Positions 53,556 to 64,000 of a stretch of 64,000 nt of DNA are shown in pieces. The position numbers were made by a program, and so were the translations under genes. The stretch covers positions 73,603,720-73,667,719 of the forward strand of contig OX465283.1 of the NCBI GenBank assembly GCA_949987705.1, given 5' to 3'. The first letter of the stretch is position 1, and each line of letters opens with the position of its first letter. Under the pieces are notes generated by a model. That model was not told the DNA's origin and did no database searches. It saw only the letters and a list, made by a program, of their open reading frames with translations. The stretch comes from Thereva unica. Taxonomy: Eukaryota > Arthropoda > Insecta > Diptera > Therevidae.

Positions 53556-54935
53556 AGTAGTAACTTAGGTTTCTGGGACTAGCGTCCTACTGCAGAAGAT
53601 TTATAACAGACTATGCAGTCGTAGCAAAGCCGTCCAGGGAATTGCTAAGAAAGCGCGCCATATTTAAAATAGAAACCGAACAGCAAATTCATTTAAAGCC
53701 TTAAAAGAAATATTGGCAAAAGCACCAATTTGAACTCATTTTAACCAGATGTATGTACATCAGGGGATTAATTCCGATGCGAGTAAGGACGAATTTTGGG
53801 CTATTGTCTTGCAACGAGATAATAACGATCAACGGTTGCATACAGCGCAATACATTAGTTATAAGACAAGCCCAGCCGAAGACCGCTTTCACGCTCTACA
53901 TAAGTGGAGAGTTTACGTTCCGGAAAGGAGGATTAAGATTGTAACCGGCTGCATCGCCAGGACAATGAAAAAAGAAGATGTCCCTCTGAGAGTGTCTTCC
54001 TGGGCCATGTTTCTAAAAGACGTTGAACAGAATTGCATTACCACTTGTCGATGTGTAAACTTACCGAATTAAACAAGCGCAGAAGGACGACTAAAATTTA
54101 AAAGCTACAAGAGACATATAAAAGATCTCCGCCCATGAAGATTTTGACCTTAAACATGACTGATTATTTAAGAATCCAGACGAAAAGTTAATCGTCATAT
54201 TTTTAAATTTGCTCACAATCAAGGAGATTTTTCAGCTTCTAAGGCCGAATCCTAAAGAAAACCTACTTTATCCCTGAAGTGAAGAGTCCATCCATCCAAT
54301 GGCGCTACAGCCCGAATCGAGCCTTGGCTTTTTCTATGGCATTTCTGTAAGTTTTGATGGTCCTTGCAGCATTGTCTGCAGTTTCAGATGTTAAGCATGT
54401 CTGTTAGACATTAGCCGTCACAGAGTCTGTCTATCTCCAGCTGAGTCTATCTACTGGTCTACTTCCCGAAATTTAAGATACCATAAGACGTTTTGGGAAG
54501 CGATTGTCGTCCATCTTCATTACGTGGCCATGGTTAAATTTTATTAAAGTGAAGCGAAGACTAAGGTATTCCAGTTAGTCAAGAGATTCAAAGAAAGCGT
54601 AATGGCAGAAGGCAAGACCGAGAACCAGGAAGGCGTAATAAAACCCATTAATAAGGAGGATCGTCCTCTTCAGACATTGCATATACATCATATTTGTAGG
54701 TCCCATGAATGTAATTAAGAAAAGATGCAACCATAGATTCAACAGGAGAATAGGAGACAAAGCAGTGTAAAGCTGCAAGTGTCTACAAGGACGGCGCTTT
54801 GGTTGCAGTGAAGAGAGCAAAATTTATCCCTTAAAACCTAAGTTTTGGAACCTTACCGTGTAGTGAAACGGTAGAATCACGTCCGTTATGAATTGGAAAC
54901 GATAGATGGGGTGGTGGGGGGGCAGGATACTTACA
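53556..54935 (+). pseudogene. Ty3/Gypsy pol remnant (end of RT, RNase H, integrase ends)
   Basis: From 53560 decayed frames give FLGLASYCRRFI, KPSRELLRKRAIF and ALKEILAKAPI, the RT-RNase H connection. From 53749 come DASKDEFWAIVLQRDNNDQ, ISYKTSPAEDRFHAL and KIVTGCIARTMKKED, the Gypsy RNase H domain. After an inserted LINE piece (54285-54545) come EGVIKPINKEDRPLQTLHI, where the integrase begins, and then VAVKRT and YELETIDG from the integrase C-terminus. Most of the integrase core is deleted. No terminal repeats were delimited. Confidence 0.85.
54285..54545 (-). pseudogene. LINE C-terminal fragment nested in the Gypsy remnant
   Basis: The minus strand reads HGHVMKMDDNRFPKRLM, then DSVTANV and ARTIKTYRNAIEKAKARFGL. 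It follows the HV.RMDD.R.PK..L..D.V..D pattern of LINE C-terminal tails. Stops are present and the piece is short. Confidence 0.65.
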
Positions 54936-57900
54936 GCCGCGTCGGATGGCCTTAAAGAATGGAGCTAATCTAATCGTCAGAATAGGCAAATGTGGAATCT
55001 GAACTCGTTTTACAGTCAAACTGCAAGCTTTCCGAACAGTCTTCATTCTATTGAAATAAGCTAAACTGTGAGTCTTAGAACGAGACGCAGTCATTAGACG
55101 TCTGTTCAAGCAGAAAGACAGACAGACCCATTTTCATTTTAAATTTCAATAAAGTTTTGTACGGAAATCTTAAAACTAGTTGAGTTGTGGGTTTGACCCT
55201 TTCGGTCCACATGATCAACTTCCCAGTATGTTGAAAGTTGAATATTCTGGATGGATATTTTAATAACAATTGAAAAATAATAACAACAGATTGTAAGAAA
55301 AAACCACGCCAAATTCATATACCTGGCTCTTCAAAATTACTCAACTCTAATACCTAAAAGCAGAAATTTTGTAATATTAAATATTAAAATATTTATAAAC
55401 TGACTACTTCGAGTAATAGTTATAGTACTAATGGGAAACTGACTAATACCAGAACTGGTGCAAGGTAAATCCACAAGATTTTACTAGAGAATTTATTTTT
55501 CCTGAACATTAGCAAACATTTCGTTCGCACCTCGTTCGCTACACTAGAACGCGTGGTCCCATTCTTCCTGAACGTGTTGAAGCGCCGCCGCTGATAAACT
55601 GGAAAGCAAATTACTTCAATTGGAAACTTGAGCGGGAGATATTGGCAAAACTAATCAATGTAAAGGGCTTGTCAGACTTATCCGAAACGACCAAATCTTT
55701 CGGAATCTTCAGGAAATTTCGGGATGAGCTTCAATATCCAGAAACTGTAGCGTAGGACTTGGAAATCAATTCCCCTTCCAAATACTGCAGATCATGGGGG
55801 TTTGAAAAATGCGTGATGTTTGTAGGTAACGATATTTTTGCAAGTTTTTTAAAAACTTGGTTTTTTATAACTGGCAAACTATCGCTCTGCTGAATTCAGA
55901 AAAGGTAACTTCATTTCATATATGATATTAGAAACACTTATCGATTTAAGGTACTTGTGACCCTTAACCGATTAGAAGTCTTTTATTTTCAACAAAAAAA
56001 AGGACTTGACCGATTATTATGAAATTCTTTTCAGAGATTTTTTCCGCGTTGATCGGCTTTTCAAAAAATTTGATGAGGTCTTTGCTGTACGCAACATCGT
56101 GCAGGTACAATAATCACATCGTTTAAACAAAAAACGGCTCAACCGAATTTTATGAAAATCTTTTCAGATCATATTTCCGTTAATACGTTTCGAAAGACAC
56201 CTTTACGAACTTCATATCTTTTTTGATTCGGGCGATATCGCGCAGGAAAAAATGACCACATACCTACATACGCACACACACATACTTCTTCTCAAATTTT
56301 TGCTTAAAATGCTATTGGGACCTTGAAAAATGAAAATATGTTGAAAATTTCGATTTCGATTTTCGGACCGACTACAATAACTTCCCTATAAACTGGGAAG
56401 CTAATAACTTAGGGAGTTCACCAAAGCAGATCCCCACATACATATAATGTTGTCTATTTGGTAATTTGGTTATTTTTATCATGAAAATTTTTTTAATAAA
56501 AATAATTAATAATAACAAAAATTAAACCCAACAAAGGGGCTATTATAGCCCATTTACCTCTGTGGTGAGGTTGGCCCTAGGTTAACACTCTAATAAACAG
56601 ATCGGATCGCGACCTTAAGAATTAAGTCCAGATCTCATAATACATACTAGATTTTGGCTTTTATGAGTATTATACCAACAGGCTTTCTGGTTGACTTTCT
56701 ACGCCTACGTGTATCAGTGTGCATATATGGTACCAATTTTTTGGAATTTGGGATCTTTTAAGAATAAGCTTAACTGAGGTGAAAGCTTTTTTTGTATGAT
56801 TTGGGAAACATAACTGTTTGCGCTTGCTCATGTGAATTTTTTTAGAGCTTTTTCAATCTTCAGCCAATCAGCGTCGTCGTGCAAGTAAACCAAAAAGTTG
56901 TTCCATGACTTATATTTAGGTGCAGTGGACACGCAAGCAACTGGTACTAATGGTTCTACTACCTCAACGTTAAATATTGTCACCTCCAGCCAATTAGAAA
57001 CGTGCGGATAAATTAAAGAAATGGTATAGGACTTTCATGTCACAACTGTGCAAACAAGTGGTTCGACTAGCTGCTTCGGGTTAAGGTCATACTAATACAA
57101 CCAGCACATTTTGAAAACTGTCTGGGTAGACATCGGGATTTAAGTTAAACCTTTATTCATACTTTTATGCTATTTACGCTCCTGTTCACATTTTAGTCGA
57201 GTAAATGAGGCGTGGAAATCCATTTTGACGATTTTTTTATAAATGTTTGTTTTTATATATTATTTGAAATCACATTTCAATGGGCGCAATTAAATTAATT
57301 GGCAGTACGCTACCCCTAAAAACCACCATTTAGTCCTTAATATGTCTCGCTTAGAATATTTCTCTGCTTTACGAAGAACGAAAAGAACTTAGAAAGACTA
57401 AAATCTAAGCTTTTAAAAAATCGCCTTAAGTGAGGTTTTGTGCTCATTTTCCCACTTTTCAATTAATTTAAAGAAATTTACGATTCTTTTGTTTGTTTGT
57501 AAACTCTTTAAGGTGTCAAAACAAGAAAAAATCTTCCGTCTTTAAATGAAACTTCAAAAACCAGTCGAATGAAAAAGCCTAATTTTTCACACCTTCCCAG
57601 CTAATTACCAGCAAATTCCGCGAAGCACTGCAGAGATTTATGCGCCACGCCACTAAGGTGCTACATAAATCTACATGAGTAATGCTCGCGCCGGCACGAT
57701 AAGCCCGCGAAAATCTAGACCTAGTTCCTGATTAAGGCAGTAAAATTGGCTGAGAGAACTCTATCAATTCCCAGCAGCTGCAACAATATTTGACACAAGC
57801 TGATAAAAATTATTTAATTAGACACGAAGCCAGAATGAACTTAGCAAATATAAACAGAAGTGAACGCGTGAATTTACAACACAGCCAGCCGACGAAGAAA

Positions 57901-58579
57901 AAATATTACACACGACAGGTGAGTGCTTACCTTCTGGGAGCTTTGATGAAGCACAAAAAATTTATGTAAATACACTTTTCGTAAGCTCTTGTGAGTTTGT
58001 CTCTAGTCTGTTGTGTTTTAAAATTGATTTGTTGCGAGATTCCCTGGATTTTAATGATGCATACGCTTTATGGGAAATTTGTGAGAATACTTACGCAGGT
58101 GGAGAAAGCTTACCTGGAAATAGAAAATTAAGATTAGGTAACGAAATTTTTGAAATTTTTCTCTTTTGCCTAATATTAATAATTTCGGATGATATTAATT
58201 TAATTTTGAGGATGAACGACTTGGTCTGGATATTTTAAAAGTACAAAGGTTACTTGGCAAGCATGAGATACAATCAAATTACATATAAGACTTGTTTTTA
58301 CCATTGACTCAGGTAAGGTAATAGTGATACTTTCATACGATATACTTAAGTTGTTTGTTTCTCGTGTGTATTTTTACTGAAAGAAAATTTACTAATCAGG
58401 TTACCTAAAAATTATCACTTAAATGTGTTTTGGTCAAGGAAAATCCTGCTGGATAATAGAATCCTGCCCTCCACTATCGCGTGGCAGTGGCAGAGAACAT
58501 GAATAGCAGACACTTCCTCCTCAAAGCATAATTTGCAGATGAGGTTCAACACCGTTGCGATTTTCCATAGGTGCTAATT
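54936..58579. other. No confident gene; short tandem repeat near 55990-56290
   Basis: Two imperfect repeats of about 130-155 bases occur at 55990-56290. Paired landmarks are GACCGATTATTATGAAATTC and AACCGAATTTTATGAAAATC, then ATCGTGCAGGTA and ATCGCGCAGGAA. They are followed by GGACCGACTACAATAACTTC. This looks like an old non-autonomous element. Elsewhere the sequence is AT-rich with only short frames. The open + frame at 55560-55757 is discussed under rejected items. Confidence 0.4.
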
Positions 58580-58770
58580 AAGGACGCAATATTCGAGATA
58601 AAGCCCTAGAAGACGTGAATGCGTTCAATTACCTCGGTAGTATAATTACTAGGGAAGGAGGTGGAAGGAAGTATATATTGAGGAGGATTAAAACAGGCTA
58701 GAGCTGCATTTAACAGAAATGTGAAGTTAAATATTTTGAGCTCCTGCGTGGAATCCATATTACTCTACGG

Positions 58771-59010
58771 CATTGTTTCTCAGCTTGGGGATCGCGACCC
58801 CAAGGGAGGCGTCATTAGATGTAAGGGGGTCGCAATCCATTACATAAATAACCATGAAATAACAACCGTATAACATCCAAGAATTTAGCCAAGATTTTCC
58901 GGGTAGAGCTCTGTGACGATTTCTGTGACGTGATAGGCGACCCCAGTGGGATACCGGGATTAAAAAAAATATCGGCACGATGTAATTCCATGAAAACAAA
59001 TTGGCACAGG
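58771..59010 (+). mobile_element. Probable hAT (Charlie-like) left end
   Basis: CATTGTTTCTCAGCTTGGGG, then ATCGCGACCCC, at 58771 resembles the CAGTGTTTCTCAA..GGGTCGCGACCCC ends of Charlie-type hAT elements. It begins exactly where the RTE LINE stops (after CTCTACGG). No right end was found, so the extent is approximate. Confidence 0.5.
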
Positions 59011-59020
59011 CGCGTCATAA

Positions 59021-59172
59021 GGCCAAACTTAAATGAAAAGTAACGCAGAAGTGAAGTAGACGTTACTTCCACTGAAGTAAATGTAACTTCCACTTACTTC
59101 CATTTTGGTCGCTCTCATACAATTATACGCAATGGTACCTAACTTCACTTCACTTCTCATTTAGGTTTGGCC
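59021..59172. mobile_element. Small MITE, 152 bp
   Basis: Inverted ends: GGCCAAACTTAAATGAAAAG at 59021, mirrored by CTTCTCATTTAGGTTTGGCC ending at 59172. ATAA and TATA flank it. Internal GAAGTGAAGT and ACTTCACTTC words extend the pairing. Confidence 0.75.
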
Positions 59173-60600
59173 TATATTCCCACACATCCGACTAGGGAAT
59201 CCAATGTCGCATGAAAATCTCAATCCTGCAAGCTTGCGGGATCCAGGTCAACAATAGGGGTTTGCGGGACTGCAAAAAAGTCATAGATTTTTTTCTAAGT
59301 AATTATGTTCATGAATTTATAAAGTATTATATGAACCGTTAATAAGAGCCAATTCAGGCCAATTCTAAACTACCCTGGAAGTGATGATGACATACTGCAA
59401 TTTTCATATATAGTAGAAAAGATTGTAATTTCCAAATTACTCTCCGTTACCGTTATTTCTCTCCGATTTACCGAAACTTAACTCAACCCGCGTTTCCATG
59501 TACAAAGTTTCCATGGGAGTCGAGTCGAGGTGTTGTTGAGTTGACGACTTAGCTCTATGTGTTCCCATTTCTGAGTTTTCAGTCTGTGTGCAGAAAATTT
59601 TATTATAGAATTTTCTGTAAAAGTATTTATTGAATATAAAGTCTCTTCTGACGTCCAAACGAGGCGCGACATTTGCTCTTTTTGTACCTTTGCCAGGGTA
59701 CCGTTTTTATTTGTGTGTGTGAACTCTGTTCAACCTACCCATTTTCGTTGAGTTGACCCGAGTTAAAAATATTTAAAGAAAACTCTTAACTGTGTCTATT
59801 TCCATAAGATATAACTCGGGTTAAATTCTGGTTGAAATCTCATGGAAACTCGGTAATGGGCGCTTACTCTGAGTTAACCCAGGGAAAACTCTGCATGATC
59901 ACTTTCGGAAACACGCTTTTAAATATAGACGATTTTGTGTTATTACTCTATTGCTTAGTAGGCAGATATCTTCAATTAATCAATTTAAATACGCACACGA
60001 GTGGACTGATTAGCAATCCTAAATAATCAAGCGCACAACCAATTTGAAAACAAAATGAAACCCTTGTTCACACACGAGCACAACTGATATTAGATCAATC
60101 GGTGTGCTGTGCCTAGATAGTTTTAGGCCCCGAAGTTTTTTCAAAATGTCAGGAAGCTCAGATGAAATATAACCAAGCAACTAAAATCGCTTCCGAGCGG
60201 CAAGAACAGTGGCCCGCAAGCACTTCCAACTAGTTTCAAATCGGTCTCCAAATCAATCGAAGGATTGGATTGGCCATAACTTGCGACGGGAAAACGAGAA
60301 TCTAGGCAACAATCCGCATGGATCCCGTCGAATCGGAAGACCTCGAACAACGTGGAGGAGAGTCCTATTAGCAGAGGCCGTAACAACTGGTAAATCCTGG
60401 CCAGAGCTGAAAGCTGACGCCCAAATCAGAGTTCTTTGAAAGGCAACTGTTTCCGCCCCATGTCCAATGAGGGATTAACGAAGCTTAAAGAAAACATAAA
60501 TGAAGGAATGCGTATTATTTAATTGCAATTACATTAAAATTTATAAAATGAAGATCATGTACAATAACTAAACATACACATTTTTTAACATTCCTTGCAA

Positions 60601-61042
60601 CTGAGCCGAGTTAGCTGGGCTCGGTAAAAAAAGGCAATTGGATCACACCTTGGTCTTGCAGTCTTGTCTTGGTTTTGCACATTTAGCCAAGAGCAAGAAA
60701 AAGACCAAGCCTTAGCCGTGCTCACAAGACCAAAGCCAAAATTACACCAGTCTTGTCTTGTTCCTACGTTTGCTCAGAAGAGCTTAATTTTGTAGGTTTG
60801 GATTAATTTTAAATATTTTAAAGTTTATTGTAGGGGGCCGCGCTGGGTCCCAGCTAGTAACAAATAACAAACAAAATTTCAAACAAAATTCTTTAATATT
60901 TCTAATTTGTGTAAGAAATTATGGCTAACAATATTTTATTGGAAGTGGTGCTCAATATAAGCTGTCCTTTTTCGAGCGAATTTCAAACGCGTCTAGCATT
61001 TCTGGTGTCGCCGAGTTAGCTATTTTTTGGGAAAACGCCTTA
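60601..61042. other. No gene; small palindrome
   Basis: GCTGGGTCCCAGC at about 60842, a 13-base palindrome, is followed directly by TAGTAACAAA. It may be a transposon terminus, but it lacks the 10-base spacing of a standard Helitron hairpin. Nothing else was recognised. Confidence 0.4.
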
Positions 61043-61542
61043 AGGGCCCCGGAGACGATCAATAATATTGTCAATACGTATTGACAATAATATTGAAGTT
61101 CTTGTCAATACGCTTCAAAAATTTCGTCAATCTAACTATCAATACGGCGACTTCGCAGTGATGTTTTGAAAATCAGTTGTGACGAGGTGGCATTTTTCAC
61201 GTGTTTATTTTTGGAATTAGTTGAAATGGTTTCCAATACAGCTGTGGCGTTTCTTGCCTTGACTTTGGCCGTGTTTAAAATGAAAAAAAAAAAAAAAGAA
61301 GTAGCCTGTACGACGTCCGAGCTAAGACTAACGAAATATTAACCAATAAACCTTGTAAACGTCAATGCGTGCATAAATATGCCTCGCGTCAATTCGCTTC
61401 AATCAAAATTTCTATCAATATGCTTCAATAAATTGACAATACGTTTGAACCCCTGGTAATCGGTCAATATGCCCTTTCAATGCGTCTCGTCAATATTATT
61501 GAGAGCCTTATTGACAATATTATTGATCGTCTCCGGGGCCCT
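61043..61542. mobile_element. Harbinger-type MITE, 500 bp
   Basis: Inverted ends AGGGCCCCGGAGACGATCAA and the mirrored TTGATCGTCTCCGGGGCCCT are flanked by TTA at 61040-61042 and 61543-61545, a TWA target duplication. The pairing continues inward through AATATTGTCAATA. Internal CAATACG and TTGACAATA words recur. Confidence 0.88.
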
Positions 61543-61545
61543 TTA

Positions 61546-62159
61546 GTTGCAGTTTTTCCAAAAAAATTTAAAAAATTTAAAAACCATAAAAAAATTTCAA
61601 AAATAATCATTTTATAATTGGATATTGTAAAGAGAGTCTGAGAGCATACGTAAAAAAATCAGGACCAGCATGGGAGTTTTTGTTTTGGCGCTGTAATAAA
61701 TTTAATTTTTTAATTCACTTAATAGCAAAATACATTATGGAAAAACTATTTGACCGACAGTGATCTGGTTTTGGATATAAGTTATACATACATGCCTTAA
61801 ACTATCTATTTCCAGGATTACAATGAAACATAATTGTCTTCTTTTTCTTGGGATAACTTTAAAGTGAGGTACTCTTTTTCTCAGTTTTCGGCTATTTTGC
61901 AATGCCGCTATTTTCAAAAATCCACCTTATGCTAAGGTTTAGAAAATCCAATAACGAACAGAACTTGGCCAACAGATTTTTCGCCTTTCTGGGCCTTCGT
62001 TAAGACATTTTGCAGTTTTTGTGCTGCCACCAAATTTCCAGGTAATTTCATGTTTGCGCACTCCCTAGATATTGTTGGGGATGTCATTTCCGACCGATTC
62101 CACCAAAAACGTCCAGCGCCTGGACTATAAGCCCATGAACTTCGAATATGCACATATAA
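61546..62159. other. No gene recognised
   Basis: AT-rich, with frames of 60-73 codons on the minus strand that have no domain. Confidence 0.4.
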
Positions 62160-62161
62160 TA

Positions 62162-62622
62162 GCTGCGTTCCTTTTCTGCTAATTTTTACTATTTTTTACA
62201 CTTGCGTACTAGCAACTACACTTGCTCTTATAAATAAGTAGATAGCACTTGCAATTACACAATTGAAATCCGCTAGGGGGAAAGCGGCCATTTCGAGTCT
62301 ATTGTGAATTATTTTCACTTACGCCATTACCCGCTAGATGGCTTTTATTTGTGTCGAGCTGATTTACTCATATAAAAACGTCCATAAATAAAACTTCAGT
62401 CGTATAATTATCAAAAATTATTATCTTTCGTTTTACTTTAGGAATTATCGCATTAATTTCTCAATTGTGTCACGAATTCTTCATTCTTCTTTTAAGAATT
62501 TTTTATTTGTAAAGTTTAAAGTAACGTCAAAAATTTCAAGTGAGATTTTACTCAAATCAGAAAATTTTGCGTTCCTTTTCTGCTCTGCTCATAAGTACTA
62601 AATAGTAGAAAAGGAACGCAGC
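62162..62622. mobile_element. MITE, 461 bp, TA-flanked
   Basis: The ends GCTGCGTTCCTTTTCT and the mirrored AGAAAAGGAACGCAGC are flanked by TA. Another copy of the end word, GCGTTCCTTTTCTGCT, occurs inside at about 62569. The TA flank suggests a Tc1/mariner-type target. There is no coding sequence. Confidence 0.8.
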
Positions 62623-62649
62623 TAATATTAATTGTAATATAATCTTTTT

Positions 62650-63390
62650 TTCGGTCTTAGATCCTAGAATTCCGTGGTTCTAATCCACTCCCATCTAAAT
62701 AACTTTCTTTCTTTCTTATCCCCCTCTTTAGAAAAAACGGCCCAGCTTCTTCTCTTGGCATTCAGCGTCTGTAAGCATAATAAACGAGGAATCCACCTGT
62801 TCGATATCAGCCGCGGTACTATTGGATGAGGTGGGTTCGATGGAATAAAACCACGTTTTGGGCTTGTCTGTACTAGTGCTGTCACTTTACTACAATTGCA
62901 ATAGATCTACTCCACATTACTTGTTTTACGAATTAAGTAGCCACTTTTAAAATTCTACTCCACTTTTTCGATTTTTATATACTTAAGATAAATGAACGCA
63001 TCCCTCTTTTGAGCTATCGCATGTATCCTAAATTCAAATTATGCATTTGTTGAAAACGTCAAGTTACCACCAGAGTTCAGTCAAACTTGAGTGTAAGCTG
63101 CATATAAATAATGAAAGCGTTGCAAAGAACAAGTAAAGGGATTTTTTTTTGTTATATGTAATGATATCAGTATCTACTCCCTAAATGATCAATCTACTCC
63201 CCTTTTTCGGTCAAAATACTCCACAGTTAACGTTGAAAAGTGATAGTGCTGGCCTATGTTCTCTCTTACTATTTTCTCTACTATCCTCTAGTACTTGCTC
63301 TCAGAGATTACACTCAATGATATAACCGTAGATAGTACAAAGGGGCTTTACCTCTGAGCGCTTAGCTTTCATATAAAACATAAATTTACA
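62650..63390 (+). repeat. Old SINE copy, probably interrupted
   Basis: 62660-62735 has a B box-like GTGGTTCTAATCCAC, then ATAACTTTCTTTCTTTCTT, as after the B box in the full SINEs. 63300-63375 has TAGTACAAAGGGGCTTTACC and CTTAGCTTTCATATAAAA, matching the SINE tail. Between them, 62874-63251 has hAT-like inverted ends (TAGTGCTGTCACTTT and AAAGTGATAGTGCTGG). The middle of the body does not match well, so this may be another subfamily. Confidence 0.55.
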
Positions 63391-64000
63391 AGGCTCTTTG
63401 TATATTTAACAATAAAAAGCATTACAAACAAACATGGTAGCTTATATGTAGCAATAAAATTACATAAAACATTTCATTATTATTAAGTACCGAAAAATCC
63501 CAGAGCAACGTTAGCAAGTCTATAAAGTAACAAACATGATTGCACCAAATTAGAGAGAGTTCGCCGTGCTGCTCAACTTTATTACAGTTGGGGCTCAAAC
63601 ATAATAAAAGTTTTAAATAGACACACAATTTCCATTGGGAGCGATGCCAAGCGATGGAAGGAAACTCTCCCTCACGGAATCTAATTTAACCCTACGTCAG
63701 ATGTTATGGTCTCTCCCGTTCGGTAACTGCATTAACAGCTTAAGTGCCAAAGCCGTAATAATTCTCCCTGACCTGATTAATTATCCTTCAACAGCAGCAA
63801 AATAGAGTTAGCATCATGATCAAGAAATCCTTTCAGCTTTTGAAACCATTAAATAATAAAACAGGCATCTGCTCACACAAGTATGCCGGCACACAACGTC
63901 AAAACTACATAAGAAAACGTTATGCTCCGAGAGTTACACTCCGAACTTGTATTTATCCCAACGCCTTCCTACAACCAGTCACTAGATTGAGAGCCTGGTA
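63391..64000. other. No gene recognised
   Basis: AT-rich sequence up to the window edge. The 68-codon minus-strand frame at 63422-63628 has no domain. Confidence 0.4.

Larger units (their letters stand above)
58580..60600 (+). pseudogene. RTE-type LINE C-terminal half, broken up by DNA elements
   Basis: 58580-58771 reads IRDKALEDVNAFNYLGSII, TREGGGRKYILRRI and then ESILLYG, the post-RT region of RTE LINEs. The protein resumes at about 60255 with KDWIGHNLRRENEN, then GSRRIGRPRTTWRRVLLAEA and ELKADAQIRVL, a stop, and KATVSAPCPMRD. It matches 49932-50345 in family. The 1.4 kb between holds at least one hAT end and one or two MITEs. 60480-60600 is probably the 3' UTR. Confidence 0.82.

Noticed and set aside
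55560..55757. Open + frame with LPERVEAPPLINWKANY, faintly like mitochondrial ATP synthase subunit d
   Set aside because: The resemblance is limited to a short proline-rich phrase, a stop follows and no splice sites or second exon were found.
60842..60860. Helitron 3' end at GCTGGGTCCCAGCTAG
   Set aside because: The palindrome touches the CTAG directly, without the usual spacing of about 10 bases, and no 5' end was found.

Overview
The window looks like insect nuclear DNA, most likely from a fly with a repeat-rich genome, though the species cannot be fixed from sequence alone. It is AT-rich. Host signals are eukaryotic: TATA boxes, AATAAA sites, GT-AG introns and tRNA-headed SINEs. Nearly all recognisable coding sequence belongs to transposable elements (TEs), and most of these are broken.

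Only two genes look like intact host genes. They are intronless paralogs at 1793-2074 and 8215-8529, on the + strand about 6.4 kb apart. They sit in a duplicated block of about 0.9 kb that includes promoter and 3' UTR. They encode small, cysteine-free, acidic secreted peptides whose tryptophans fall every 11 residues. The second copy is longer by exactly one 11-residue unit. I do not recognise the family.

Layout. 1-872: RTE-type LINE on the minus strand. 1.0-8.6 kb: the duplicated peptide block with a SINE piece, a PIF/Harbinger element, an internally deleted hAT and a Helitron 3' end between the copies. 9.9-12.2 kb: LINE pieces. 13.8-14.7 kb: a Gypsy integrase split by a MITE. 15.2-16.9 kb: two adjacent Harbinger-type MITEs beside or inside a LINE ORF1. 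17.2-18.3 kb: a decayed Harbinger transposase. 18.5-19.5 kb: a decayed Jockey LINE. 20-27 kb: LINE pieces, MITEs and palindromes. 27.3-27.8 kb: a SINE. 29.15-33.9 kb: an apparently intact Jockey-clade LINE with a perfect 12-bp target-site duplication. 34.4-38.4 kb: a Helitron with TC and CTAG ends, filled with about 28 tandem copies of a 118-bp satellite. 40-46.7 kb: more LINEs, including a LINE split by a hAT that is itself split by a MITE. 48-52 kb: two SINE copies and a decayed BED-type hAT. 53.6-54.9 kb: a Gypsy pol remnant. 58.6-60.6 kb: an RTE LINE broken by DNA elements. 61-63.4 kb: MITEs and an old SINE.

Target-site duplications (TSDs) let several nesting orders be read directly. The best leads are the paired peptide genes, the satellite-bearing Helitron with its trimeric higher-order repeat, and the intact Jockey element.
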